Positions 22,973-32,663 of a DNA stretch of 64,000 nucleotides are shown piece by piece. Position 1 is the first letter of the stretch. Each line of letters opens with the position of its first letter. A model generated the notes under the pieces. That model saw only the letters and a list, made by a program, of their open reading frames with translations, was not told the DNA's origin and searched no databases. Source of the DNA: Drosophila miranda (lineage: Eukaryota; Arthropoda; Insecta; Diptera; Drosophilidae); NCBI RefSeq assembly GCF_003369915.1, contig NC_046674.1, forward strand, positions 26,477,657 through 26,541,656, read 5' to 3'. The translations under genes and the position numbers were made by a program.

Positions 22973-23505
22973 TTTTTTATGTTATTTCCAAACCATTCGG
23001 TTCCCGCCACAAGGCATTTGCACCTGAACGATCAGAGAGGATCTTGAGGTATCAAAACGCCACAATTGACCTACTGGGAAAGTAGCATAGCATAGCATCA
23101 GAGCCAAGGTCCAAGTAGCAGCAGGTTGAAGAAGCTTCAGTTGCGTCATGGCAGCCATTTTCATAGTTTCATAGTTTCATAGCACCCAAAGAGCATAGTT
23201 GCATAGCCAGCACCTTAAATAGTTTCGTAGCAGGCAAATTTCATGGTTTCGTAGCAGCCACTTCAAGAGTGGATTTATTTATAAATTATGGCATACTTTC
23301 AGGCGGTTTTGCAAATACAAATTATGGTTCCAATCGGTTGGCACAACTATCCCTATCACGAAAGATATAGCCAAGGAAAAACAAAAAGTTGAAGCAGACT
23401 TAAAATTGGTACAAAACGAGAAAAATTAAAAAAAAAGTCAAACGGCCAACCTAGCTTACAAAAGCACAATTTTCGACATACGAAAAAATCTATTTTTTTT
23501 TATCT
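22973..23505 (+). repeat. Tis11-unit segment S1 (copy 3)
   Basis: Same segment as 4318-4857 but with a short deletion in the TTTCATAG repeats (near 23165) that removes the GGCGCCGGCTTCCAG stretch present in the other copies. No gene seen. Confidence 0.7.
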
Positions 23506-23912
23506 ATTCGAATTATAATGCATCATGAACCTTATCAATACTTTTTCTATATTTTTAACATCGATATTAATAGAAAAAAGTACATTAAAGTTTTTGCTGG
23601 CGCATCAACGAATTTTGGTGACAATTTGCAGCCGATGCAAAAAAATGTATAATTTATACAAAAAAAATGAAACTGTTGAAATTAATTGCTTTTGCAGAGT
23701 TACATAAATGAAAAATGTGTTTTTTTTAAAGGTTTTTCTCCGACATAATAATTTTGAAGATAACCTTAAATATTTGTTATGTTTACGGTTTTAGCATTCT
23801 TCCGTGGAGCTTACCAAAAAATTCTGGACCTGTCTAGTTGGTAACTTGGTTCGTCTTGATTATAAAACAGTAAATATCATTGTTCTTTGATTGCGTCTAT
23901 TTTTTTTTAGAA
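23506..23912 (+). repeat. Tis11-unit segment S2 (empty site for mini-me E16)
   Basis: An AT-rich segment also found at 54156-54493 (right part only) and 57620-59007 (split by E16). At about 23570-23580 it reads TTAATAGAAAAAAGTACATT, uninterrupted. No coding sequence recognised. Confidence 0.7.
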
Positions 23913-24022
23913 GTTTCATTGTTTGCCGACCAGAATATGACTAGTGTTTCAGAGTGAAGTCTGACCAGGCGTTGTAGACAATTGGATGCGTGTAGATGTA
24001 TAACAGCACCCACATTAGGAAC
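23913..24022 (+). repeat. partial segment S3
   Basis: The first 110 bp of S3 (TTTCATTGTTTGCCGACC onward), broken after CCCACATTAGGAAC, where the sequence switches to unrelated DNA. It marks the right edge of the Tis11 array before the Smr region. Confidence 0.65.
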
Positions 24023-24560
24023 TCTCAGATTTCGATTGGGCAACTCTTATATCTCTCTATTATATTCGATATTTTACTCATATAGGCGTGAGCGAGCGAA
24101 GCGAGTGTGCAGGGGGCTTGCCCTCTAGTTATACATACATATATATCAGTTTTTGCAGCCGCATTGAAATTTGAGGTAAATTTGAGATGAATATTTCCAT
24201 ATGGAGGACTTGTAGATAGCCACTTTTCTGAGCAGCTTGTTTTAGCTTGTTTTTGGGTGCAACCACGACCGGGTGCTGAACCATGATTGGTGTGGGCCTT
24301 GGAGTTCAGTGTCCTGTCCAGTACGACACGTAAATATCTGTGGGAGCTCTTGCAATCTTGTTGTAGTCTGTTGTTCAAGGCATAGCTTCGCCATTTCTAG
24401 TCTGATCTAGAGGTGCAATGGCTTTCGATGATCGGAAAAATATGACTTATGGAGTCCCTGGAGATCCTATCAAGGATCAAGGATTTGCAGTTCAACAATA
24501 AATCCAGCTAATCCAGAGCGAAACAGAATCAGAAAAATGTTATACACTGCTTTTGTTTTA
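24023..24560 (-). mobile_element. degenerate Jockey-like LINE fragment
   Basis: On the - strand, 24025-24378 reads RYLRVVLDRTLNSKAHTNH, resembling the segment after the catalytic box of Jockey-clade reverse transcriptases (YLGV-LDR-L-...H). The remainder is scrambled. It is too short and damaged to assign a family. The right part (24380-24560) is unassigned. Confidence 0.4.
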
Positions 24561-24581
24561 TTTGTTTGTATTTCTTTTTAT

Positions 24582-25643
24582 TATACCCGATACTCAAAAT
24601 GAGTATTGGGGTATATTAGATTTGTGGTAAAAGTGGATGTGTGTAACGTCCAGAAGGAATCGTTTCCGACCCCATAAAGTATATATATTCTTGATCAGCA
24701 TCAATAGCCGAGTCGATTGAGCCCTGTCTGTCTGTCCGTCTGTCCGTCCGTCCGTCCGTCCGTCCGTCCGTCCGTACCCTTCAGCGCCTAGTGCTCAAAG
24801 ACTATAAGAGCTAGAGCAACGATGTTTTGGATCCAGACTTCTGTGATATGTCACTGCTACAAAAATATTTCAAAACTTCGCCCCGCCCACTTCCGCCCCC
24901 ACAAAAGACGAAAATCTGTGGCATCCACATTTTTAAAGATACGATAAAACCAAAAACGCAGAATCGGTGAGGATGACCAAACAATTTCATTCTTTCTCGC
25001 TCTGTCTCTCTCTAACACACAGGTTTCATGGTCGGTTTTGTCAATTGCAAAATATGAGTTCAAGGATCTCAGAACCTATAAGAGCCAGAGAAACCAAATT
25101 TGGTATCCACACTCCTGTGATATCGGACCTTGACCGTTTCGTGTCCAAATTTCGCCACACCCCCTTCCGCCCCCGCAAAGGACGAAAATCTGGGGCATCC
25201 ACAAATCTCAGAGACTATTAAGGCTAGAGTAACCAAATTTGGTATCCGCACTTTTGTTAGATCTCACTATAAAACGTATGTCTCAGAATTTCGCCCCACC
25301 CCCTTCCGCCCCCACAAAAGACGAAAATCTGTTGCAATATTGCCACAATATTGCACATTCGAGAAAACTAAAAACGCAGAATCATAGATAATGACCATAT
25401 CTATCAGATTGCTGAATCTGGATCAGATCAGATCATTTTTATAGCCAATAGGAACAAATCAATTTGCACTGGCTTCGCAGCGCCCGACGTCACGCTCAGA
25501 CTGATTTTCTGTCTCTCTCGCACGCACTCTTTGTCGTGTGGTTCAATATTAGCGGCGTCTGCCGCAGGAGAGCCATACTGACTTAGTATCGGGTATAACT
25601 GTAGAGTTGCGGTGTCCGCAGCAACTCACAACGTTCCACCTCG
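24582..25643 (+). mobile_element. mini-me element E11
   Basis: 1062 bp, three modules. About 70 bp are deleted after GAGGATGACCA (near 24978). The front is subfamily A, a B-like patch (AATAGGAACAAATC) lies near 25447, and the end is A again (GCCGCAGG, CCACCTCG), so it is a mosaic. It lies between the Jockey-like scrap and the Smr 3' region. Confidence 0.86.
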
Positions 25644-26223
25644 TTTTGTTTTAGTTTCATTATGTATTAAAAATATTGAATTATTTTGTTTTGTGGTTTT
25701 TCAATTGGTTTCATTCTTGTTTTATGCGTTTGCATGTAAAAAAAAATAAGTTAAAAAAAAACGAATTAAACAGTAAAATAGCTAAACACTAAACTGTTTC
25801 GTAAGACATAGGGTTTATATAAAAAAATATGCATATGTATATCCCATATATGTTCACGTATACATACATACACACGTACATCCATCAATATATATTGTAT
25901 ATATATGTATGTATAATGCTCTGGCCATCAACTGGCCCCTGCTCTCGTCTTGCATATGTAACTCTAGGTATGGTATTACATGTGCATCGTATGTATCATT
26001 TGTATGGGGGTTTCTTTTCTTTTCTTTTCTTTTGTTTTCTTTTTTTCGTTTCTTTATTTGACTTACATGCGACATTTCATTAGCTTAGCAGTAAACGTAG
26101 TACATAATCATAATCCAATAATAGCGCTCGCTTACAGTGGATGCAACACACAAAAATCCATCGTAAATTAATTTTGCGTATATAAAATTGAAAAAAAATA
26201 TAATATATATATATAAACGAATA

Positions 26224-26270
26224 ATAATCGTAATCGTAATCGTAATTGTAATCGTAATCGTAATCGTAAA
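26224..26270. repeat. (ATCGTA)n microsatellite
   Basis: About eight copies of a six-base motif with one ATTGTA variant. Confidence 0.8.
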
Positions 26271-26651
26271 GTGGTACGTATAGATAAGATCGATTGAAAC
26301 AATGCTCTCGCTAAACTAAAGCGCAGTTCTTTCTTTTCTTCTTTCTTTTATGAAATTTACAAAAAGTCGTTTAAATAATGTGTGTGTGTGTGTGTGTGTG
26401 TTGGGAGAGGGCGGGGCGGGGCGGGAGAGGTTATGCTACAGTTTAAAATAATAAATTTACCTCCTTCTCTAATTTCGTTTTCCTTTTATGTTTAGATCTT
26501 TTTTCTATTTTCTAAGAACAGCCCAACAGTGTGTGTTTCTCTATATATTTCCTCTTGATTTACTCTTATCTATACGTTTACGGTGTGTGTATGTATTTGT
26601 ATATGTATATGTATATTGTGTGTGTGGCTTCTTGTTATACATACATTTATG

Positions 26652-26655
<4 letters not shown>

Positions 26656-26688
<33 letters not shown>
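26656..26688. repeat. (TA)n microsatellite
   Basis: Uninterrupted TA run in the probable Smr 3' UTR; 26379-26401 nearby is a (GT)n run. Confidence 0.85.
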
Positions 26689-26690
<2 letters not shown>

Positions 26691-27640
26691 GTTATTTTGT
26701 CACTACCATTCACAATGTTCTATCGACTGAGGGCGTGGGGGGGGCTTTCGGTTGGGGAGGGGAAGGAAGGGAAACACTTGTTGCACGACAGCAAATAGAC
26801 ACCAAACGCAAAATACACTTACACACCCACACACACACATAAGGGAACAGTAAAAAGGACATTGATGGAACCCAAAGGCTCTCTCACATTGGAGGGGTGG
26901 GGGAACTAAAAGGGGGAGATCCAAATATCTAAAGAGCGGGTGCATGTGTGTGTGTGCGCCATCTAAGAGAGAGAGAGAGAGAGAGAGATAGAGTGAAGTG
27001 GAGTGGAGTGAAGTCCAGAGTGGGGCCCAAGAGTTGCAGGAGCAGCAGCAGCAGCAGGTCTGCTTCTGTCTCTCAAGGGGGAATAGGGGGGGGTGGGGTA
27101 GTGGGGTGGTGTGGGAGGCATGTATGTACATATGTACCAGTCCAATAAAAAACAATTTCATTTGTAATTGCGTCTAATCTAAGCTTCAAATTTAAATAAA
27201 TGTCAAATAGATTTCCGATTTCCGAATTCCGATTTCCAATAGCCGATTGCCGATTTCCAGCTTAAATCCTTTTCCATTTCCGCTCTCCTCCTTTTGTGCT
27301 AATCCTAACTACACTAACAATGGGTGCGTGCATGTGTGTGTGTGGGAGGGAGGAGGAGTGCCAAGATTTTGGGCATCAGTTAACTTTCTCCCTCTATCTC
27401 TCCAGCTCACCCACTCACTCTCCCTCGCCCTCGCTGTGTTTACTTTTGCCGTTGCACTCTTAAAGCCTATCGCCCATGGCCTATGCCAACGCGTTTCTCT
27501 CTTCTGTGTTTTACTTTTTACATTTTCTCTCTCTCTTCGTTCCTAGATATATCTGTATCTGTATCTGTATCTGTATATATATACGTATAGTTGTTGGTGC
27601 ATCGTTTCGCTCTTTATATACGATCCTGATCCTGCTGGTG

Positions 27641-28255
27641 TCAGTAGTAGCCCGGATTACCGCCGGCAGCACTGCCACCGCCGCTGGCCGCGTAATGCTC
27701 GCTCGCATAGTACAGTGCCCGCTGCTGTGCCGCCCGCTGCTGCGCCACTTCCTGGGCCGCCAGATGCGCTTGCTGGGCCGCTGCTTGCTGGTGCGCGCGC
27801 TGCGCCGCCTGCTGATGCGCCGCCTCCTGCGCCGCCTGCGCCGCCTCCTGCGCAGCCTGCGCCGCCTGCTGCTGATGCGCCTGCTGTTGCTGGTGATGAT
27901 GATGCTGCTGCTGCGACTGCAGGGGCGGAGGCAACGCCGTCGGCTGGTAGGGGTGCCGGGGCGAGGGCTGATGATGCGTCGTTAGCGACAGCGGTAGCGG
28001 AAGCTGCTGGGCATGTGGATGCGTATGCTGGTGTGTAAGCGGAAGCGGGAGCGGTAGCGTGTGCGGATGAGCGTGCGCTGGCTGCACGGACGGATGGTGC
28101 CGTCGATAGCCGTAGCCGTAGACCAGGCTCAGCGGGCTGAGGGGGTTGTTGACTGCTGCTACCGCTGCTGCTGCCGCTGCTGCTGCTGATGCTGAAGCTG
28201 CTGCTGGAGGCGCCGTCGCTGCTGCCGTCAGATGTCGTAGACCCGACGACGACGC
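27641..28255 (-). CDS. Smr: in-frame 204-codon open frame after the Smr stop; possible alternative Smr 3' exon
   Basis: After the Smr TAG (28270-28268) and a TGA two codons later, the same frame is open for over 200 codons to a TAA at 27641. A CTGCAG|GCG at 28256-28255 could serve as a splice acceptor that skips both stops. The predicted peptide is Ala-rich, then NNPLSPLSLVYGYGYRRHH, then His/Pro/Gln-rich repeats (AAQEAAQAAQEAA), ending SEHYAASGGGSAAGGNPGYY. The non-repetitive YGYGYRR and C-terminal parts look more like protein than UTR. The other - strand frame here is pure low-complexity Ser/Ala. I could not identify a convincing donor, so this may be fortuitous coding potential in a repeat-rich UTR. 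Confidence 0.35.
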   Translation of the reverse strand, partial: ASSSGLRHLTAAATAPPAAASASAAAAAAAAVAAVNNPLSPLSLVYGYGYRRHHPSVQPAHAHPHTLPLPLPLTHQHTHPHAQQLPLPLSLTTHHQPSPRHPYQPTALPPPLQSQQQHHHHQQQQAHQQQAAQAAQEAAQAAQEAAHQQAAQRAHQQAAAQQAHLAAQEVAQQRAAQQRALYYASEHYAASGGGSAAGGNPGYY

Positions 28256-28267
28256 CTGCAGTCACAA

Positions 28268-29039
28268 CTAATCTTCGTCGCTCAGTGCCTCGTACTTGGA
28301 CGACAGCAGAGGCTTTGGCTCGCTGGCCGCTGCTGCTGCTGCCGCCGCGGCAGGGTGGTGGCTATTGGAGCCGGCGCCGCCCGAGCGTCGACCGCTGCCG
28401 TCGACCACCTCGTACTGGTTGGGCGTCTTCCGGGACACGCTGATCTCGTGCGACGGCGGCGGCTGCTGGGGATCCTTGCTGCGGTGCTGCTGTTGCTGCT
28501 GTTGTTGTTGCTGGTGCTCAAAGGCGGCTACCATGTGGGCGGCGAGCGCTGCTACGACTGCGTTCGACTGGGCCACTAGGTCGCCGGGATCGTCATCCGA
28601 TCGCACTTCCACGATGCGGTTCTTGGAATAGCCGATGTCGTCACGCATCACCTCCGCGATGCGGTTCTTCACGTATTTGTATATGGTGGTCACGGATCCG
28701 TCCGCACCGCCTCCGCCCGGCACACGCTGGTCGGGGGGCGGAGGAACGCCCACGCGACCCACAACCGAGCCGGGGCCGGGCAGGTAGTAGTGGCCGGGGT
28801 CTCCGCCGGCCACCACAGCCTGGTGGAGCATAAGCTCTTGGGCGTACTTGCGGGGGCTGACCGGCTGGGGCATGCGGATGATGTTGCGTCCGTCCTCGGG
28901 CGTGTTTGCCCTGACGCCGGGCGGACCTCCGGAGGATCCTGGTCCCCCACTGGGTCCGCCGCCAGGACCACCGCTGCCGGGCATGCCCTGCTGCTGCTGG
29001 TGGTGCTGCTGCTGTTGCTGGTGCTGCTGGTGGTGGTGT

Positions 29040-29077
<38 letters not shown>

Positions 29078-29411
29078 CTGCTGCTGCGCCTGGTGCTTGG
29101 CCTCCTCGGCCTTGTGCTGCATGCGTCGGTTCTGCTTCCAGCGGTCTGGCGGAAGCATCGTCTGCGGCGGCCCCTCCATGTAGGTCATGAATGGGGGCGT
29201 GGGCCGCATGTGTGGATTGGAGACGTAGTCGTTGGTGATGATCGAGTCGGTGAGCTCTCCGAAGGTGATGCTCTTGGTGTGGATCTGCTGGGGACTGGGT
29301 GCTGGTCCGGGACCCTGCGCCTGGGATGTGGGCGTATGCGGCTGGCCGCGCATCGATCCGTGAACGGATCGCGACTGGCTCGACTGCTGCTGCGGCGGAG
29401 GACCCTGTTGC

Positions 29412-29446
<35 letters not shown>

Positions 29447-29840
29447 CTGTTGCTGCTGCTGCTGGATGGCAGCCGTCGCCCCGGCGGTTGCGGCGGAGAG
29501 GCGCTCCTGGTCCAGATCAATGTTGATGACGTTCGGGCACTGGGAGTTGGCCTTGCCATTGTTCTCCGCCGCCAGCTCCAGCGGCTGTCGATGGTATTGC
29601 TGGAGGGCGAAAAGGGCGTGGGAGGGAGAATTTGTGTTAGCTCGGGATGCCTCCACGTTGGGTGGTTTCAGCTCTAGATGACTTACGAATGGGGCTCGCG
29701 TGTACTCGCGCCCGGTGGCTCCGGTGGCGTCGTTGGTGCGTCTTATCTGGTGCTTGATGATGGCATCGATCAGGTTCTGGGCGCTCAGCTGGCCAGGGAC
29801 ATCCTCAGTGGGCTGGCTGGCATGTGGGGGCCGATAGTAT
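28268..29840 (-). CDS. Smr: Smr (SMRTER, NCoR/SMRT-type nuclear co-repressor), last two coding exons
   Basis: SMRTER bridges nuclear receptors such as the ecdysone receptor to histone-deacetylase complexes. Two exons are present on the - strand: 29840-29687 (acceptor CCTTAG, donor GTAAGT) and 29599-28268 (acceptor CTCCAG), with a phase-0 intron of 87 bp that happens to be open. The first exon contains NLIDAIIKHQI, a CoRNR-box-like motif (I/L-x-x-I-I). The second contains ELTDSIITNDYV, similar to the second receptor-interaction motif, long Gln/His tracts and a KNRIAEVMRDD / KNRIVEVRSDD pair. It ends SSKYEALSDED, matching the YETLSDS-type end of vertebrate NCoR/SMRT. No stop or frameshift is seen. 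Upstream exons are not found to the right within the window: the preceding intron runs into an R1-clade insertion and Tis11 sequence, so this may be a truncated duplicate rather than the whole gene. Confidence 0.8.
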
Positions 29841-30690
29841 CTAAGGATAATCAAGTGGCGATTATTTTAAAAGTCTAAAAGGTTTCAAATGGTGGAAATT
29901 TAATTTGTGCTTCCTGTGGGAGCAGGACACAAAGATAGACAGAAACGGAGAGAGATAGATACAGAGAAGGAGAGACATATATATAAAAGGATAGAGAAAA
30001 AGGGAGAGGGGATAGGGGATAGCAAACACTTGTCCCGTGGATCAGCTGTTTTCGCGACGCGTAAAACTTTTTCTCAGGCAAAAGGCAACGCGAGAGAGAG
30101 AGAGAGATCAAAAGAGAACTCTTGAGAGTTTTCAATTTCAGGCCACTCGAAAATGCTGTACTTCAAAACTTTCGCAGGGAATGGAATGGGTTTCAGTTCG
30201 GTTCGTTTAATTTCGTTTCGTTTCGGATAAATCAAGGTTAGAATCGTAAATTTGTTGAATATTCCCGCCTATTCCCTTGAGAACAGTTAAAGTATTAAAG
30301 GAAGATGTCTCTCATTGAATCGCTTGCCACCCTCTTAAAGAGGGCTGTTCTCTGGCAAAGCGAAACCATTAGAGCACAGATCTATCGCCCATAAGGAGAT
30401 CCAACGAGAAGAAAGAACGAGTAGAAAGAAACACTCATATCAGGCCGAAAAGCCTTCTTCTAGATAATTCATATTAAAAGCTTCAAGGATTCCCTTTAAA
30501 ACGGTTCCAAACCAAAAGTTATCCATCCCAAAATTATGGAGATTTCTGGGGGGAAAACTTCCCCGCAACAAACAAGTTCCGTCTCCAAATAATTAGCGTA
30601 AAAATTAATTACACGCAAACAGCTAAAAATCGTGACAAAAATAGAAAAACCTTGGTGACATAATAATTTTTGTTATTTGCATATTCGGTC
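29841..30690 (-). other. Smr: Smr intron upstream of the penultimate exon
   Basis: Begins with the 3' splice site (CTTGATTATCCTTAG on the - strand) and contains GA-rich stretches (29940-30010) but no recognisable exon. It ends where R1-clade homology starts at about 30690. Confidence 0.55.
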
Positions 30691-32487
30691 GAACCTGTCA
30701 CGGAGGACGAAATCGTCGCCCTGGCCCAAAGCTTAAAGGCCAAGAAGGCTCCAGGCCCTGATGGAATCCCCAACCGTGCGGTAAAACTGGCGATGGCATA
30801 CAACCCGCACGTGTTTGCTAAGGCATTCACGCAGTGCCTGCGGGAAGGTCTATTTCCGCCGCAGTGGAAGTTGCAACACCTGGTGCTATTGCCAAAGCCA
30901 GGAAAGCCGCCGGACGATCCCTCCTCGTTTCGACCGATTTGCTTAATCGACTCGCTGGGGAAGACTCTGGAACAGATAATCCGTAGAAGACTGGACAACG
31001 CCGTCGAGGATGCTGGGGGACTTTCACCAAACCAATACGGCTTCAGGAGTGGGAGGTCAACGGTGGACGCCATAGGCAGGGTAGTCGACATAGCCTCCAA
31101 GGCAGTGGAGGGAACTCGATGGAAGGACGGCAAGAAGGAATACTGCCTGATTGTCACCCTAGACATCAGGAACAACTTCAATACGGTGAAGTGGGAGTGC
31201 ATCCTGGACTCACTTAACCGGCGCGGTGTACCCCAATACCTTCAGGCAATCGTAAGGAGCTACTTCGAGGGGAGACTGCTGGAGTATAATACGGCGGCCG
31301 GCGCGCAGACTCACGGCATAACGGCAGGCGTTCCCCAAGGATCAGTGATGGGTCCCCTCTTATGGAACATTGCCTACGATGGAGTCATGAAATTAGCACT
31401 TCCAGGCGGATGTCAGCTAACCTGCTACGCAGATGATGTCGCCCTGACGGTGGTAGCCAAGCACCTGGACGTCGTCGAAGCAAATTGCGACACCGCAATC
31501 CAGCTGATTGCAGACTGGCTCCGTTCTGCGGGACTAGAGCTTGCCGCTCATAAAACCGAGGCAGTATTGGTGAGCACCCGTTCGACTGTGGAGACCGCTC
31601 ACATCAGGGTTGGCGACCAGAGACTATCGTCGAAACGAGCCATTCGGTATCTGGGCGTGATGATCGACACCAGGCTCAGTTTCCGTGAACACCTAAGCTA
31701 CGTCCAGGAGAAAGCGGCAAACACGAGTCGGGCGCTGTTCCGAATACTGCTGAACACCCGTGGCTCGAAGCAGGAGAGGAGGATTCTGCTGACCAGCGTA
31801 GTCCGCTCAGCCATGACCTACGCAGCAGACGTATGGGCGGATGGCATTAAAGTTGCCAGCTACGCTAGGGGCGTAAAAGCCACTCATCGCCTCTGCGCGC
31901 TCCGGATCTGCTGCGGCTTTCGGACCATATCCGACGACGCTGCCCTATTACTGGCGGGTGTCCTACCTATCGACCTTCTGGTGCTTGAGGAGAGGGCCGT
32001 GGCCGAAGCCATCCGGGCCGTCGCGGCAAGGAGAGACGCGCGCAAGCAGGCCCGTGAAGGAAGCCTCAGAGCATGGCAAAGCCGCTGGGACGGCTCTGAT
32101 AACGGACGGTGGACACACCGCCTGATTCCGGATGTCCGATATTGGATCGGCAGGCGACACGGTGCGGTCAATTTCCATTCCACACAGCTTCTGAGCGGAC
32201 ACGGCTGCTTCAGCCATTACCTTTGGAGGTTCGGCCACGAGGACTCGCCGAACTGCTCGTGGTGTGTCGACGCCACTGAAGACGCTGAGCACATCATTTT
32301 TCAATGTAGGCGCTTCTCACTTATTAGGGAGGAGTTGTGGCGAGCCGCCGGCGGGCAGCTCACGCCGAACAACTTGATCGAGGCGATTGTGGAAGACCCC
32401 ATGGTATGGTCGGCCTGGAGCAACTTTGCAGCCGGCGCCATGAAGGAGCTGCGTAGGTGCGAGCGCCGAAGGAAGGAGAGTGGCTAG
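30691..32487 (+). CDS. R1-clade ORF2 fragment: reverse transcriptase and C-terminal Cys/His motif
   Basis: Open for about 598 codons to TAG at 32485-32487. RT motifs: KAPGPDGIPN, FRPICLIDSLGKTLE, QYGFRSGRSTVDA, TLDIRNNFN (usual Ala replaced by Asn, catalytic Asp kept), AGVPQGSVMGPLLWN, YADD at about 31424-31435, and RYLGVMIDTRLSF. The C-terminus has GRWTHRLIPD, LLSGHGCFSHYLWRFGH and CSWCVDATEDAEHIIFQC, the Cys/His motif of R1-type proteins. The endonuclease is missing, so the fragment cannot mobilise itself. The intact frame means the insertion is young or has escaped mutation by chance. It is a different R1-clade family from the copy at 6.1-9.1 kb. Confidence 0.88.
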   Translation, partial: EPVTEDEIVALAQSLKAKKAPGPDGIPNRAVKLAMAYNPHVFAKAFTQCLREGLFPPQWKLQHLVLLPKPGKPPDDPSSFRPICLIDSLGKTLEQIIRRRLDNAVEDAGGLSPNQYGFRSGRSTVDAIGRVVDIASKAVEGTRWKDGKKEYCLIVTLDIRNNFNTVKWECILDSLNRRGVPQYLQAIVRSYFEGRLLEYNTAAGAQTHGITAGVPQGSVMGPLLWNIAYDGVMKLALPGGCQLTCYADDVALTVVAKHLDVVEANCDTAIQLIADWLRSAGLELAAHKTEAVLVSTRSTVETAHIRVGDQRLSSKRAIRYLGVMIDTRLSFREHLSYVQEKAANTSRALFRILLNTRGSKQERRILLTSVVRSAMTYAADVWADGIKVASYARGVKATHRLCALRICCGFRTISDDAALLLAGVLPIDLLVLEERAVAEAIRAVAARRDARKQAREGSLRAWQSRWDGSDNGRWTHRLIPDVRYWIGRRHGAVNFHSTQLLSGHGCFSHYLWRFGHEDSPNCSWCVDATEDAEHIIFQCRRFSLIREELWRAAGGQLTPNNLIEAIVEDPMVWSAWSNFAAGAMKELRRCERRRKESG

Positions 32488-32663
32488 GAGGAACCATGGT
32501 CCCTGCGAAGCATTGCTTTGCGGCCGTCCCGCAGAGACCCGGAACTTCCTGCCGGTCTCTCCAACTCAATACAGCTCCCTGTCTAGCTATAGTTAAGTCC
32601 CAGGCTTATAAAATTTAATAAAATTAAGAGTTAATACAGAATTAAAAAAAAAAAAAAAAAAAA
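30691..32663 (+). mobile_element. second R1-clade LINE, 5'-truncated, with poly(A)
   Basis: Starts inside the RT domain and ends after ORF2 with a 3' UTR and a poly(A) at about 32645-32663. The left flank is Smr intron and the right flank is Tis11 3' UTR (CACCACACTGACACTC, equal to position 1101 in copy 1). With unrelated flanks no target-site duplication can be found. The element either inserted before a rearrangement or sits at the joint. Confidence 0.85.

Larger units (their letters stand above)
25644..27640 (-). other. Smr: probable Smr 3' UTR / downstream region
   Basis: Unique sequence downstream of Smr on its strand, rich in simple repeats: (ATCGTA)n at 26224-26270, (GT)n at 26379-26401, (TA)n at 26656-26688, (GA)n at 26966-26990 and (ATCTGT)n near 27547-27573. 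A candidate - strand AATAAA lies near 26053. No independent gene is seen; the short frames here are low-complexity. Confidence 0.5.

Noticed and set aside
28790..29677. + strand Leu-rich frame of about 295 codons opposite Smr
   Set aside because: It is the antisense shadow of the CAG/CAA (Gln) tracts of Smr.
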